A stretch of 64,000 bases of DNA from Aeromonas aquatica. Its GTDB lineage: Bacteria; Pseudomonadota; Gammaproteobacteria; Enterobacterales; Aeromonadaceae. The notes below the pieces were generated by a model, which saw nothing but the letters and a program-made list of their open reading frames with translations, searched no databases and was not told the DNA's origin. The DNA lies in NCBI RefSeq assembly GCF_000764655.1, contig NZ_JRGL01000161.1, forward strand, positions 1 to 64,000, written 5' to 3'. How positions within the stretch are numbered: position 1 is the first letter of the stretch; each line of letters opens with the position of its first letter. The translations under genes and the position numbers were made by a program. This document shows, one piece after another, positions 42,407 through 50,553 of this stretch.

Positions 42407-43240
42407 TCAGCGACTCAGCTCACGTAAATAGGCCACACTCTCCTGCAGCTCGTCACCCGTCAGCTCCTCGACGATGATCGGGATATGACTCAGTTTGAAG
42501 CTGTCCAGCATGGCCAATACCTCCGCATAATCGATCAGGCCCTTGTCCAGGCCCACCGATACCTTGTCACGCCCTCGCAAGATGAAGTTCTTGAAATGGA
42601 ACAACTGTATCCGCTCGCCGTGGGTGTGCAAAAAGCCCTTGAGGAGGGTGCGCCAGTCGGCGGCATTGTCGGCATCCAGCAGGTTGGCAAGGTCGAGGGT
42701 GACCGAGAAACGATCTCCCAGCCGATGGTTGAGTCGCGCCAGGCTATCGGCATCGTGGATGACGTGATCCCGCACGGCTTCCACCAGAAAGTCGCGACTC
42801 GCTTGCTCCAGATCGGGCTTGAGCTGCGCCAATGTCTGTTCCGCCTTGTTGAAGGCGGCAAGGCTGTGGTTGTCCGGGTGGAAGGTCCACTCATCATCGT
42901 TCAGAGAGCCGGTTTCACTGCCGATCAGCCTGATGCCACAACGCGTTCCCAAGTCAATGTTGAAGCGAGCCCGCTCCAGCTCACAAGCCAGAAAAGCGGC
43001 GTTCGAATGAACGGGATTGAAGTAGCTGGCCAGCAGGAAGATGGGCAGGCCAGCCTGCTGGAGATGCTGGATATGGGCGGCCAGAGTGTCGAGATCGCGG
43101 GCCTGATAGGCCTCTGGCCAGCTCTTGTGGATAGCCAGTTGCAGGCCGTCAATACCCGCCTCACGGGCTTGCACCACCAGTTCTTCCGGGGTTTGCCCCC
43201 TGAAGTCATGAGCGCGGGCACCTATCTTCAATGTGTGCAT
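42407..43240 (-). CDS. sugar phosphate isomerase/epimerase-like TIM-barrel protein
   Basis: The 277-residue protein belongs to the xylose-isomerase-like AP-endonuclease 2 fold. Recognisable strands include DGLQLAIHK, FLLASYFNP, RLIGSETG (metal-binding Glu), VTLDLANLLD and FHFKNF, ending in IPIIVEEL. This fits divalent-metal isomerases or epimerases. AAGGAGTA upstream supports ATG 43240. It is the last gene of the block after the PTS gene, with a hairpin between. The substrate is unknown; an epimerisation of the second sugar freed by GH105 is one option. Confidence 0.78.
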   Translation of the reverse strand: MHTLKIGARAHDFRGQTPEELVVQAREAGIDGLQLAIHKSWPEAYQARDLDTLAAHIQHLQQAGLPIFLLASYFNPVHSNAAFLACELERARFNIDLGTRCGIRLIGSETGSLNDDEWTFHPDNHSLAAFNKAEQTLAQLKPDLEQASRDFLVEAVRDHVIHDADSLARLNHRLGDRFSVTLDLANLLDADNAADWRTLLKGFLHTHGERIQLFHFKNFILRGRDKVSVGLDKGLIDYAEVLAMLDSFKLSHIPIIVEELTGDELQESVAYLRELSR

Positions 43241-43393
43241 AAATACTCCTTGGGGAGCCAGGAGAAGCGAATGGCAACCGCACTGTCGGCGGCCTCTCAC
43301 TGCCTGGAATAGAACGTCATTGTTCACCCCTGCCACGAGGTCAAGCCACCGGGACCGGGGTTCAAAAGATCTGTGTATCCTTCTGACGCAAGC

Positions 43394-43427
43394 GGCCATG
43401 CCACCCCGACAAGGGATTGGCATGGCC
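43394..43427 (-). terminator. hairpin between the PTS gene and the TIM-barrel gene
   Basis: GGCCATGCCA pairs with TGGCATGGCC around a 14-base loop just after the PTS stop on the minus strand. There is no strong T-tract on that strand, so it may only reduce downstream expression or protect the mRNA. Confidence 0.45.
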
Positions 43428-43451
43428 ATTCTTTGGTTTGTCAGGTCAATA

Positions 43452-45095
43452 TCAGGCTGCCGGCAACGGGGTTTCCTGTGCCGACAGTGCGGCCCGTTCC
43501 TTGTTGACCTCTTGCTCGAAATACTCGCGAACCAGAGGCGCTGACAGGCCGACCACTACCTGCAAGTTCTTGCCCGTGCGCATCACCCCAAGGGCGCCAG
43601 CCTGCTTGAGGGCCTTGTCATCCTGCACCAGGGCCTGATCCTTCACGACCAGGCGCAGACGGGTCTGACAGTTGCCTATGGTGTCGATGTTGGTGCAGCC
43701 ACCTACGCTGCGCAGGATGGCGGCGGCCCTGAGGCGATCCGGTTCCTGGCCAGCCACACCCTTGCCAGCCTGTTTGTCGCGGTAATCCTGTTTGGAGTAG
43801 AGGCGTACGTCATCTTCCTCTTCATCATCGCCACGTCCCGGGGTCAGGAAGTTGAACTTCAGGATGAGGTAGCGGAACACGAAGAAGTTGAGGGCGGCAA
43901 AGCCCAAGCCCAAGGCCAGGTGGATCCAGATCAGGTGCGCGTGGTTCTTCGCATAGAAGACCCAGTTGAACAGGATGATGTCGTTCAGACCACCGCCCAT
44001 GAAGCCGACGACACCGGACAGATAGAGCGCCACGCACAGGGTCGCGCCGATGAGGGCGTTGACCAGGTAGAGCACGGGGGCCACGAAGAGGTAGGTAAAC
44101 TCGATGGGTTCGGTGATACCGACGGCCATGGCGGTGATGATGGCCGGGATCACCAGGGCGGCGATCTTGCGTTTCATCTTCTTCTTGGCGGTGGCATAGA
44201 TGGCCAAACCGGCGCCCAGGGAGCAGAACACGCTGATGTTGCCGTACAGGGAGTAACCGGCAGCCGGGAACTGTTCAACCAGAGGCACGGTGGAGGCCGC
44301 ATAGGTGGAGACGTTCTCGATCCAGTGGGTGTAGAGGCCACCGTCGACCACGGCCGGGCCGAAGAAGAAGGGGAAGTAGACGAAACGGTGCAGACCGGTC
44401 GGCACCAGGATCCGTTCCACGAAGGCGAGCATCCACATACCGAAGGCATCGGCTTCGACATAGAAGCCCTGCATGGCATTGATCCCGACCTGTACCTTCG
44501 GCCACATCAGGCAGGTCAGATACGCCATGGGCAGCATGGTGCAGAAGGCGATGATGAACACCAGACTCATGCCCTGGAAGATGGAGAGGTAGTCAGGCAA
44601 TCTCTTCTCGAAGAAGCGATTGTGGATCCAGGTCACCACGCCACCGATGATGAGGGAGAAGATGATGCTGGTATCCAGCGTCTTGACTCCCCCCACCAGT
44701 GCCAGGCCGCTTGAGCCACCGACTTCCTGATTGAAATCGACCCCAAACTCGGGCCCCCAGAAGGTGAGCATGCTGTTGGTGAAGTAGTTGTATGCCATGT
44801 AGGCAAAGAAGGCGACCAGAGCGGCGCGCCCTTGTGCCGATTTTGCCAGACCCACCGGCAATGCCATGCAGAACAGCAGCGGGAAGTTCTTGAAGATGGT
44901 CCAACCGCCGGACTTGATGACGGTCATCACCTTGAAGAAGTTGGAGTCGGGATGGGCCAGATCGCCCATGATATCGGGCATGGTGAGCAAGCCGGTGAAG
45001 GCGAGCAACAAGCCGGTGAAGGGCAGGAAGGCGATGGGGACCGCCATGGCACCGCCAAAAGTCTGGAAGGCCCCCATAAAGTTCCGTTTGGACAT
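43452..45095 (-). CDS. PTS EIICB, glucose superfamily
   Basis: The 547-residue PTS permease has an N-terminal EIIC domain (to about 410) with GITEPIEFTYLFVAPVLYLV, the sugar-site motif of this superfamily, and a C-terminal EIIB domain with the phosphorylated Cys in IDTIGNCQTRLRL. There is no EIIA part, so it probably uses Crr (EIIA-Glc). By length it resembles the alpha-glucoside EIICB (AglA/MalX) group, but the neighbours are uronate genes. It follows GH105 by 37 bases. The imported and phosphorylated sugar is unknown and likely carries an unsaturated uronate. Confidence 0.87.
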   Translation of the reverse strand: MSKRNFMGAFQTFGGAMAVPIAFLPFTGLLLAFTGLLTMPDIMGDLAHPDSNFFKVMTVIKSGGWTIFKNFPLLFCMALPVGLAKSAQGRAALVAFFAYMAYNYFTNSMLTFWGPEFGVDFNQEVGGSSGLALVGGVKTLDTSIIFSLIIGGVVTWIHNRFFEKRLPDYLSIFQGMSLVFIIAFCTMLPMAYLTCLMWPKVQVGINAMQGFYVEADAFGMWMLAFVERILVPTGLHRFVYFPFFFGPAVVDGGLYTHWIENVSTYAASTVPLVEQFPAAGYSLYGNISVFCSLGAGLAIYATAKKKMKRKIAALVIPAIITAMAVGITEPIEFTYLFVAPVLYLVNALIGATLCVALYLSGVVGFMGGGLNDIILFNWVFYAKNHAHLIWIHLALGLGFAALNFFVFRYLILKFNFLTPGRGDDEEEDDVRLYSKQDYRDKQAGKGVAGQEPDRLRAAAILRSVGGCTNIDTIGNCQTRLRLVVKDQALVQDDKALKQAGALGVMRTGKNLQVVVGLSAPLVREYFEQEVNKERAALSAQETPLPAA

Positions 45096-45132
45096 TGATT
45101 TTTTTCTCCGAGTAATTACAACACTAAAACTG

Positions 45133-46206
45133 TTAGGCCAACCACTGGCCCTGCTCCAGCTCGAGCAGCAGCAACATCGTCAACGCCTGGGCATAGGGCA
45201 CGGGCGCCATGGCAATGTCGCAGTAGTACTGATGATCGTGGCCAATCATGGTTCCCTTGGAGGCTTCAAGGACGATGCCGCCCTCATCGATGCGCTGCCA
45301 TACCGCCCGGGCCGCCCGCAGGGCTGGCTCAATCACGCTCTCATCGAGCAGACCCAGACGGACGCCGCGCAGCATGCCGTAGGCGATCCCCGCCGTGGCG
45401 GAGGACTCTTGCGGTGAGTCGGGATCGTCGAGCACCGTGTGCCACATGCCGTTATCGGCCTGCAGCTCACACAGGGAGCGCACCTGGCGCGCCACGACTT
45501 GGGTGAGGAAGCGCCTCGTACCGGCATCCAGATGTTCCCCCATCAGATCGATGAACTCGGGGATGGCGACGGTGATCCAGGCGTTACCCCTGGCCCAGAA
45601 AGCCTCGGCGAAATGATGCCGACCGAGGTAAGTCCAGCCGTGATACCAGAGGCCGCTTTTGGGCTCGCTCAGGTAGCGGGTGTGCAGCAGAAACTGATAG
45701 ACGGCTTCGTCGATCAAGTCTTGCCGCTCCAGCACTCTCCCGGCGGTACCGAGGAACAGACAGGTCATGAAGAGGGTGTCGTCCCAGAGCTGGCCGGTAT
45801 TGGGTTGCTCCTTGACCACGTGCTGGAAGCCGCCTTCTTCGGTTCTGGGCAGGTTGGCGAGGAGATCGTCGGCCCAGTGACTGACTGCTTCACGCAGATC
45901 GGCGCGGCCGCTGTGGCCCGCCAGCAGTGCCAGGGTGATCATGGGCGCCGTGGTGTTGATCTGCATGGCAGGCAACCCCTTGGTGATCTGCCCTTCGTAC
46001 CAGGCCAGCAGGGAGGCTTGCAGCTCGGCGTCGCCCTTGTGCTCGGCATAGCGCCAGAAGCCGTAGAGACCGACGCCGACCTCCCATTCCCACTGCTCGA
46101 ACTGGATGGACAGACCCTGGCTGGCGGTCAGCTCCCCCATACCTTTCAACTGGCAGAAGCCATGGACCACCCGCTCCAGGGTGGGGATCAGTGCGTGTGG
46201 TTTCAT
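45133..46206 (-). CDS. GH105 unsaturated uronyl hydrolase, cytoplasmic
   Basis: GH105/YteR enzymes hydrate the 4,5-double bond of a terminal unsaturated uronic acid and so free it as 5-keto-4-deoxyuronate, the KduI substrate. The 357-residue protein has the (alpha/alpha)6-barrel motifs QLWDDTLFM (D142/D143, the expected acid/base) and AFWARGNAWI (about 209-218). There is no signal peptide. It overlaps the 821-residue protein gene by four bases and precedes the PTS gene, so it probably acts on imported disaccharide, perhaps phosphorylated. Confidence 0.9.
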   Translation of the reverse strand: MKPHALIPTLERVVHGFCQLKGMGELTASQGLSIQFEQWEWEVGVGLYGFWRYAEHKGDAELQASLLAWYEGQITKGLPAMQINTTAPMITLALLAGHSGRADLREAVSHWADDLLANLPRTEEGGFQHVVKEQPNTGQLWDDTLFMTCLFLGTAGRVLERQDLIDEAVYQFLLHTRYLSEPKSGLWYHGWTYLGRHHFAEAFWARGNAWITVAIPEFIDLMGEHLDAGTRRFLTQVVARQVRSLCELQADNGMWHTVLDDPDSPQESSATAGIAYGMLRGVRLGLLDESVIEPALRAARAVWQRIDEGGIVLEASKGTMIGHDHQYYCDIAMAPVPYAQALTMLLLLELEQGQWLA

Positions 46207-48668
46207 TGTGCCTCTCCACGGTAGATCACGATGGGGTCAGATCCCGCCTCGGCGGGGAAGACGTGCGAGACGCCATTGACCAGGCAGTCACCCTGCCAGC
46301 TCAGGCGCATCAGTTCCTCTTGCGCCGTGCTGGCGATGGCGGTCTCACCCTCCATCAGACGTACCTCGAGGGTCGCCATGCGCTGACAGAAGGCGGCGAA
46401 GGCTGTCTCATCTCCGTGGCCGATCTCGATATACCAGGCCACCTGACGGGCGTAGGCGCGAACCTCGCAGCCCGCCGTCATGCCCTCGGTCACCGCCTGT
46501 AGCGGTGCCGAGCAGCCGATGGCGGCGAAGGCATTCCCCGCCCGCACTACACGGCTGTGGGGGGTGGTGATCACCCGATCGAAGGCCTCGGCCGGCAGGT
46601 AGAGGTGGGTCCAGGGGAAGGGCTCGTCCTCGGCCAGTTGATAAAGCTGCAGGACACGGTTTTCCACCTGCATCACCCGCGGCAACACGCCATTGCCGGA
46701 CCAGTAGGAGGGGCGTTTCTCGCCGCCGGGTTCGGCCTCGCCCGGGTGGTTGACCCAGAGCTTGGCGTCATGGCAGGAGGCGAACTGCAGATCCACCAGA
46801 TGCTGCTGGTGGCCCCGCTGGCCGCTGTGGTGATCGACGCAGCTGGAGAGGCTGACGCCGGGCTCCTTCCAGACGACGATCTTGCCGCCGCCGCACTGGT
46901 AATGGGCCGACAGCGAGCCTTGGTGCAGGGTTGCGTAACCATCGGCCTCGACCGGCGGTTGGTAATCGCTGGCGCAGAACAGCGGCAGTGAGGCGCATTT
47001 GCGGTTATACCAGCCACCGCTCCAGGCGACGTTGCCGTAGGCCGACAGCTCGGTGAGCACACCCGCCAGCAGCTCTTTTTCGTAGACCCGGCCCATGGTG
47101 CCGGTGGCGATGCCGGCCTGGTAGTGCAGGGCACTCAGCCGCATCAGCCGATCGATCAGTCCTTTGGCGCGCTCGCGCACCCAGGCATCGTCCGCCAGCT
47201 GATAGAGGGCAAACAGACCTATGTAGTCGACCGGGTAGTAGGGGGCCGAATTCCACTCGACGAAGCCGTGCTCCTCGATGGCATCGAACCACAGACCCAG
47301 GCGCTGGGCAGCCAGGGCACGTTGCTGCTCGCCCTTGCGGCCGGAGGCCAGGAACAGCTCATTCGGGAACATCTGGCCAGCCAGATACTGGGCTGCGTGG
47401 AAGCAGAGGGTGTGGTTCTCGCTCCAGAACCACATCACGTCGTTGCCCGGCTCATCCAGCCAGTAGCGGTAGCCGAGTATGGTAGAACGCACTCGCCGCC
47501 ACAGGGTGGCCGGGAAGTGCTCACCCTCGTGCTGGCACCAGATCCAGAGCAGCGGCACCAGGGAGAAGTCGGAGCAATCCTCGCGGGCGCTGATCCGTTT
47601 CAGGGTATCGAGCAGCAGTTGCTCCGCGTCGGCCGTGATCTCGCCGCAGTGCAGCATGGCCAGCAGGCGGGCGGTTCTATCCATACCGTGTTGCGCGGTA
47701 TAACGCAGGGCCTGCTGCTTGCGCGCTGGCAGGCTAGCCTCGGTCCCGGCCGCGCAGGGTTCGGCCATGAGGTTGACGCCGAAGCTGCGGTTGAGGCTGA
47801 CACCGTCGCAGCTCAGGGTCAGGACTATCTGGTAGTGAGCGGGGCCAATCTCGGCGGGGAGGGTCAGGGTCAACGCCTGGCTGTTCGCCGCGAGTTCACC
47901 GAAGTCGACCCGGCGGGGCCTGAAGTTGTCGTTGCCCATGCCATGGATCTCGCCATGCAGGCGGACAGTACGGGCAGGGGAGGCGTCACCGAGGCGGATC
48001 CGCACCTGATTGTGCCAGGCCGCGAGCTCGGGGCGCATGCTGGCGGCCAAGCGGGTCAGGTCGTCGAGCACGGGAGCGGCTATGCCGGGCAGGGAGACAC
48101 CCAGCGACACCTTACCCTGGTAGACGAGCTGCAGGGCAAAGATGGTATCGCGCTCGAACAGCTCCTCCAGGTGGATCCGCAGGTTGTTTTTTCCCGCCCG
48201 CAGCGGCAACGCCACATCGAGGCTCTGCATCTTGTTGCGGGTGAAGGGGGTAAATCTGGCAACGGCCACGCCGTCACACCAGAGGCGGGCGCCGCCACAG
48301 GTCGACAGCCGGAATGGATAGGTGCCTGCCTCATCGGCGTGCAACTCCACCTCCAGCCAACGCTGTACATGAAACGGCAGGCGATTGAAGGAGGAGAAGG
48401 AGACGACATCCCCCTCGCCAGTGAAGCTGACCTGGGTCAGTGGCAGGATCTGTGCCGGATCCACTGTCCGCTCGGCCATCTGCTGGCGGAAGATCTGCCG
48501 ACAGAAGGCATCCTCTTTCGGCCCCCCGCCGTTCTGGAACCGATAGTCCATGGTCATGTCCATGGTTTCTCCGGTGAAGAACTCGGCGAATCGCTCCTCA
48601 CGGGGAGCTGAGACACAAAAACGCGTGAGTGCCGAATTTGGCTCGAGCACCCAACTTCCAAGCTTCAT
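46203..48668 (-). CDS. unrecognised 821-residue cytoplasmic protein, (alpha/alpha)-toroid-like
   Basis: I do not recognise a named family. Residues about 80-200 look like a beta-sandwich (VQRWLEVELHADEAGTYPF, RLWCDGVAVARF). Residues about 350-570 are helical with rich aromatic motifs (DVMWFWSENHTLCFHAAQYL, GFVEWNSAPYYPVDYIGL, GTMGRVYEKE) like lyases or hydrolases with an alpha/alpha barrel. The C-terminal third is beta-rich with many His and Trp. There is no signal peptide. AGGAG precedes the ATG at 48668, and it is the first gene of the operon with GH105 and PTS. A polysaccharide lyase or glycoside hydrolase role is likely but unproven. Confidence 0.8.
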   Translation of the reverse strand: MKLGSWVLEPNSALTRFCVSAPREERFAEFFTGETMDMTMDYRFQNGGGPKEDAFCRQIFRQQMAERTVDPAQILPLTQVSFTGEGDVVSFSSFNRLPFHVQRWLEVELHADEAGTYPFRLSTCGGARLWCDGVAVARFTPFTRNKMQSLDVALPLRAGKNNLRIHLEELFERDTIFALQLVYQGKVSLGVSLPGIAAPVLDDLTRLAASMRPELAAWHNQVRIRLGDASPARTVRLHGEIHGMGNDNFRPRRVDFGELAANSQALTLTLPAEIGPAHYQIVLTLSCDGVSLNRSFGVNLMAEPCAAGTEASLPARKQQALRYTAQHGMDRTARLLAMLHCGEITADAEQLLLDTLKRISAREDCSDFSLVPLLWIWCQHEGEHFPATLWRRVRSTILGYRYWLDEPGNDVMWFWSENHTLCFHAAQYLAGQMFPNELFLASGRKGEQQRALAAQRLGLWFDAIEEHGFVEWNSAPYYPVDYIGLFALYQLADDAWVRERAKGLIDRLMRLSALHYQAGIATGTMGRVYEKELLAGVLTELSAYGNVAWSGGWYNRKCASLPLFCASDYQPPVEADGYATLHQGSLSAHYQCGGGKIVVWKEPGVSLSSCVDHHSGQRGHQQHLVDLQFASCHDAKLWVNHPGEAEPGGEKRPSYWSGNGVLPRVMQVENRVLQLYQLAEDEPFPWTHLYLPAEAFDRVITTPHSRVVRAGNAFAAIGCSAPLQAVTEGMTAGCEVRAYARQVAWYIEIGHGDETAFAAFCQRMATLEVRLMEGETAIASTAQEELMRLSWQGDCLVNGVSHVFPAEAGSDPIVIYRGEAQ

Positions 48669-49196
48669 ACAACACTCCTTGAAGCTATTGACACCCATGA
48701 GGTGCTATTTATATTGATGACGCGGTAATCCCTCCGCTATTAACGGGGGATCACCGGTCACCTTGAACAGGCAAGGATTATGTCAGGCGACGGTGAGTCT
48801 CATCTTCGTGGGATGATATTCATTGCCCCTTTGACATATCCTTTTACTACTCGTTCAGCGGCTCATCTCGAACTGTGAGGTGAATAACAAGTTGAGATAC
48901 TGCCTCCCAGGATCTTTTCTGAACCCAGGCATAACGACGAATAACAGCCGATAACGGGGTGAGGCCAAGTCAATATCGGATAAACCGGCATCCTGTGATC
49001 CACTGCACGTATTCCATAAACGCCAGGCGGGGCTTCGAATAAACAGGATTCATTAAATGCCTGCTTGTGCTTGCCTCGCGGAATTTATTTTTTGCGATGA
49101 CGGCGGTCACCATTCCATGAATATCTGGCCCTAATGACTCTTTATGCCGGATTGCATGCGACGAGCGTCAATCCTTCCTGAACGAGCCGACCCTGC
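48669..49196. other. 528-base region upstream of the 821-residue gene
   Basis: It separates the operon from the kdgM-like gene. A CRP-like site (TGTGA-N6-TAACA, 48874-48889) is the only clear signal. I saw no GAAA-N5-TTTC box, RNA gene or ORF. Confidence 0.4.
48874..48889. promoter_or_regulatory. possible CRP-binding site
   Basis: TGTGAGGTGAATAACA fits TGTGA-N6-TCACA with one mismatch in the core. It lies about 205 bases before the 821-residue gene, where catabolite control of a carbon-source operon would be expected. Confidence 0.4.
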
Positions 49197-49904
49197 TTAG
49201 AAGATGTACTCAACCCCGACACGCCAGCGCCACTGCCAATCGTTGGGGTAGGGGCTGTCATCGGTCGGATCGTTGTAGGAGACATAACCAATCTCGGTAA
49301 ACGGACGCCAGTTCTTGTTAATAGGGACGCGGATGGTGACGTTATTCAGATAGGAATAGTCTTCACCATTGAAATCAGGGTAGTCGAGCTTCTTATATTC
49401 GAAGTCGTAGGCGATGGACCAGTTCTCCGCGTTATAGCCGAGATAATAATTCAACTGGAAATAGTGACCATTTTCCTTGTTCATTTCGTCAACATAATTA
49501 CGCTGACCCACCCGGAAACGTGCGGCAGTATAGAAGTTCTCGTTTATCCAATAAGTTGGCTTGAAATGAACACGCAGATCTTGCACGTCATCCGTGATCT
49601 CGGTATTGAATCCAGCCTCCCACCACCATTTATCGTTGGGCTTGGCAAGGTAGCTCAAATCATATTCTGTTCCCGTGGTGTGGAGTTCATCGAATGCCCC
49701 TTCTCCCTCACCCCCGCTGGTAAATTTGGACTCTACGCCAAAGCCCCAGCCATTATCGAAACGATGTGATACTACCAGGCGATCGCTCTGTTGATCCTGC
49801 TTCTCCAGAAACTCGTGGCGATAATTGAGGCTCCATGCATTGGCATTCATGCTGGTGAGCGCCGAGCAGGCGGCAATGGCGGCACATGCAAATTTTAACT
49901 TCAT
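49197..49904 (-). CDS. kdgM: KdgM/NanC-family acidic-oligosaccharide porin
   Basis: KdgM-type porins are monomeric 12-stranded barrels that let acidic oligosaccharides such as oligogalacturonates through the outer membrane. The 235-residue protein has a signal peptide (1-23, ending NANA) and alternating amphipathic strands with many Tyr and Trp (WSLNYRHEFLEKQ at the start). It ends RVGVEYIF, with the terminal Phe used for barrel insertion. It lies near the uronate genes with KdgR-like boxes upstream. The oligosaccharide type is not certain. Confidence 0.9.
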   Translation of the reverse strand: MKLKFACAAIAACSALTSMNANAWSLNYRHEFLEKQDQQSDRLVVSHRFDNGWGFGVESKFTSGGEGEGAFDELHTTGTEYDLSYLAKPNDKWWWEAGFNTEITDDVQDLRVHFKPTYWINENFYTAARFRVGQRNYVDEMNKENGHYFQLNYYLGYNAENWSIAYDFEYKKLDYPDFNGEDYSYLNNVTIRVPINKNWRPFTEIGYVSYNDPTDDSPYPNDWQWRWRVGVEYIF

Positions 49905-50112
49905 ACCTTTCGATCAATCCTATGAAACGGCGGCTAATGGTGGTCCAAGTCAGATAGCGCGCTGCATGGCTACCAATCCAGGCTGGACTCATTGAGGTCG
50001 TAGTTGAACACCAAGTCGCGACAGTGGTGATGAAGTGCAGGGACGCTACCGGTTTGAGGTTCGTATGAGCACATTTCATTCTGCGAATCTTGATTTTCAA
50101 AACAACGGTTCA

Positions 50113-50142
50113 AATATAATGTTTTTGGCGTTTCATTTGCAA
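50113..50142 (-). promoter_or_regulatory. possible kdgM promoter
   Basis: On the minus strand TTGCAA (50142-50137) and TATATT (50118-50113) lie 18 bases apart. The sequence between holds a KdgR half-site-like ATGAAAC. Confidence 0.4.
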
Positions 50143-50189
50143 TGATGGTGGCAGGATGACATATGAAAAATGAGACCTTCGTCTACATA

Positions 50190-50209
50190 AAATGAAATGG
50201 CGTTTCTTT
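50190..50209. promoter_or_regulatory. KdgR-like box upstream of kdgM
   Basis: AAATGAAATGGCGTTTCTTT keeps the GAAA-N5-TTTC core of the kdgK box. It is about 290 bases before the kdgM start and about 70 bases above the proposed promoter. Confidence 0.5.
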
Positions 50210-50505
50210 TTGTGTTCAATGGGGTCTTCTATGGCATCTGTGCGACCGCAAAGCATGGGAAAGGGCCTGGGCGTCGAACGTCTGCCAACAAGAGGCCGAA
50301 GGTGGCCTCCGTTGTCCATGGCGAGAGGATGAGGCTGCCGCCAATGGCATCCTGGATTGGGATCAGGGGGTTAATTTCAGAGGGCTAGCTGAGGTGTTGC
50401 TGCCCGCAAGGATTCGTGTCAAGGGGGCGAACGTTGGGTCAGGGAAATGTTGCTGGGATGGGGGAGGGTTGCAAGCGCAGTGCGAGAGGTGATCCGGGGG
50501 GGGGG

Positions 50506-50543
50506 CGTTGTAACGGGGGCTTGCCTGCTCCCCCGTAACAACG
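50506..50543 (-). terminator. terminator hairpin after brnQ
   Basis: CGTTGTAACGGGGG pairs with CCCCCGTAACAACG (one mismatch) around a short loop directly after the brnQ stop on the minus strand. Confidence 0.65.
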
Positions 50544-50553
50544 AGTGGTGAGG

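Larger units (their letters stand above)
49905..50553. other. kdgM promoter region and spacer
   Basis: This 649-base stretch holds the probable kdgM promoter (50113-50142), a KdgR-like box (50190-50209), a G-rich run near 50495-50506 and the brnQ terminator. ORFs inside it have no protein-like composition. Confidence 0.45.

Noticed and set aside
47124-48611. 495-codon + strand ORF
   Set aside because: It is antisense to the 821-residue protein, which has a proper start, ribosome site and operon overlap.
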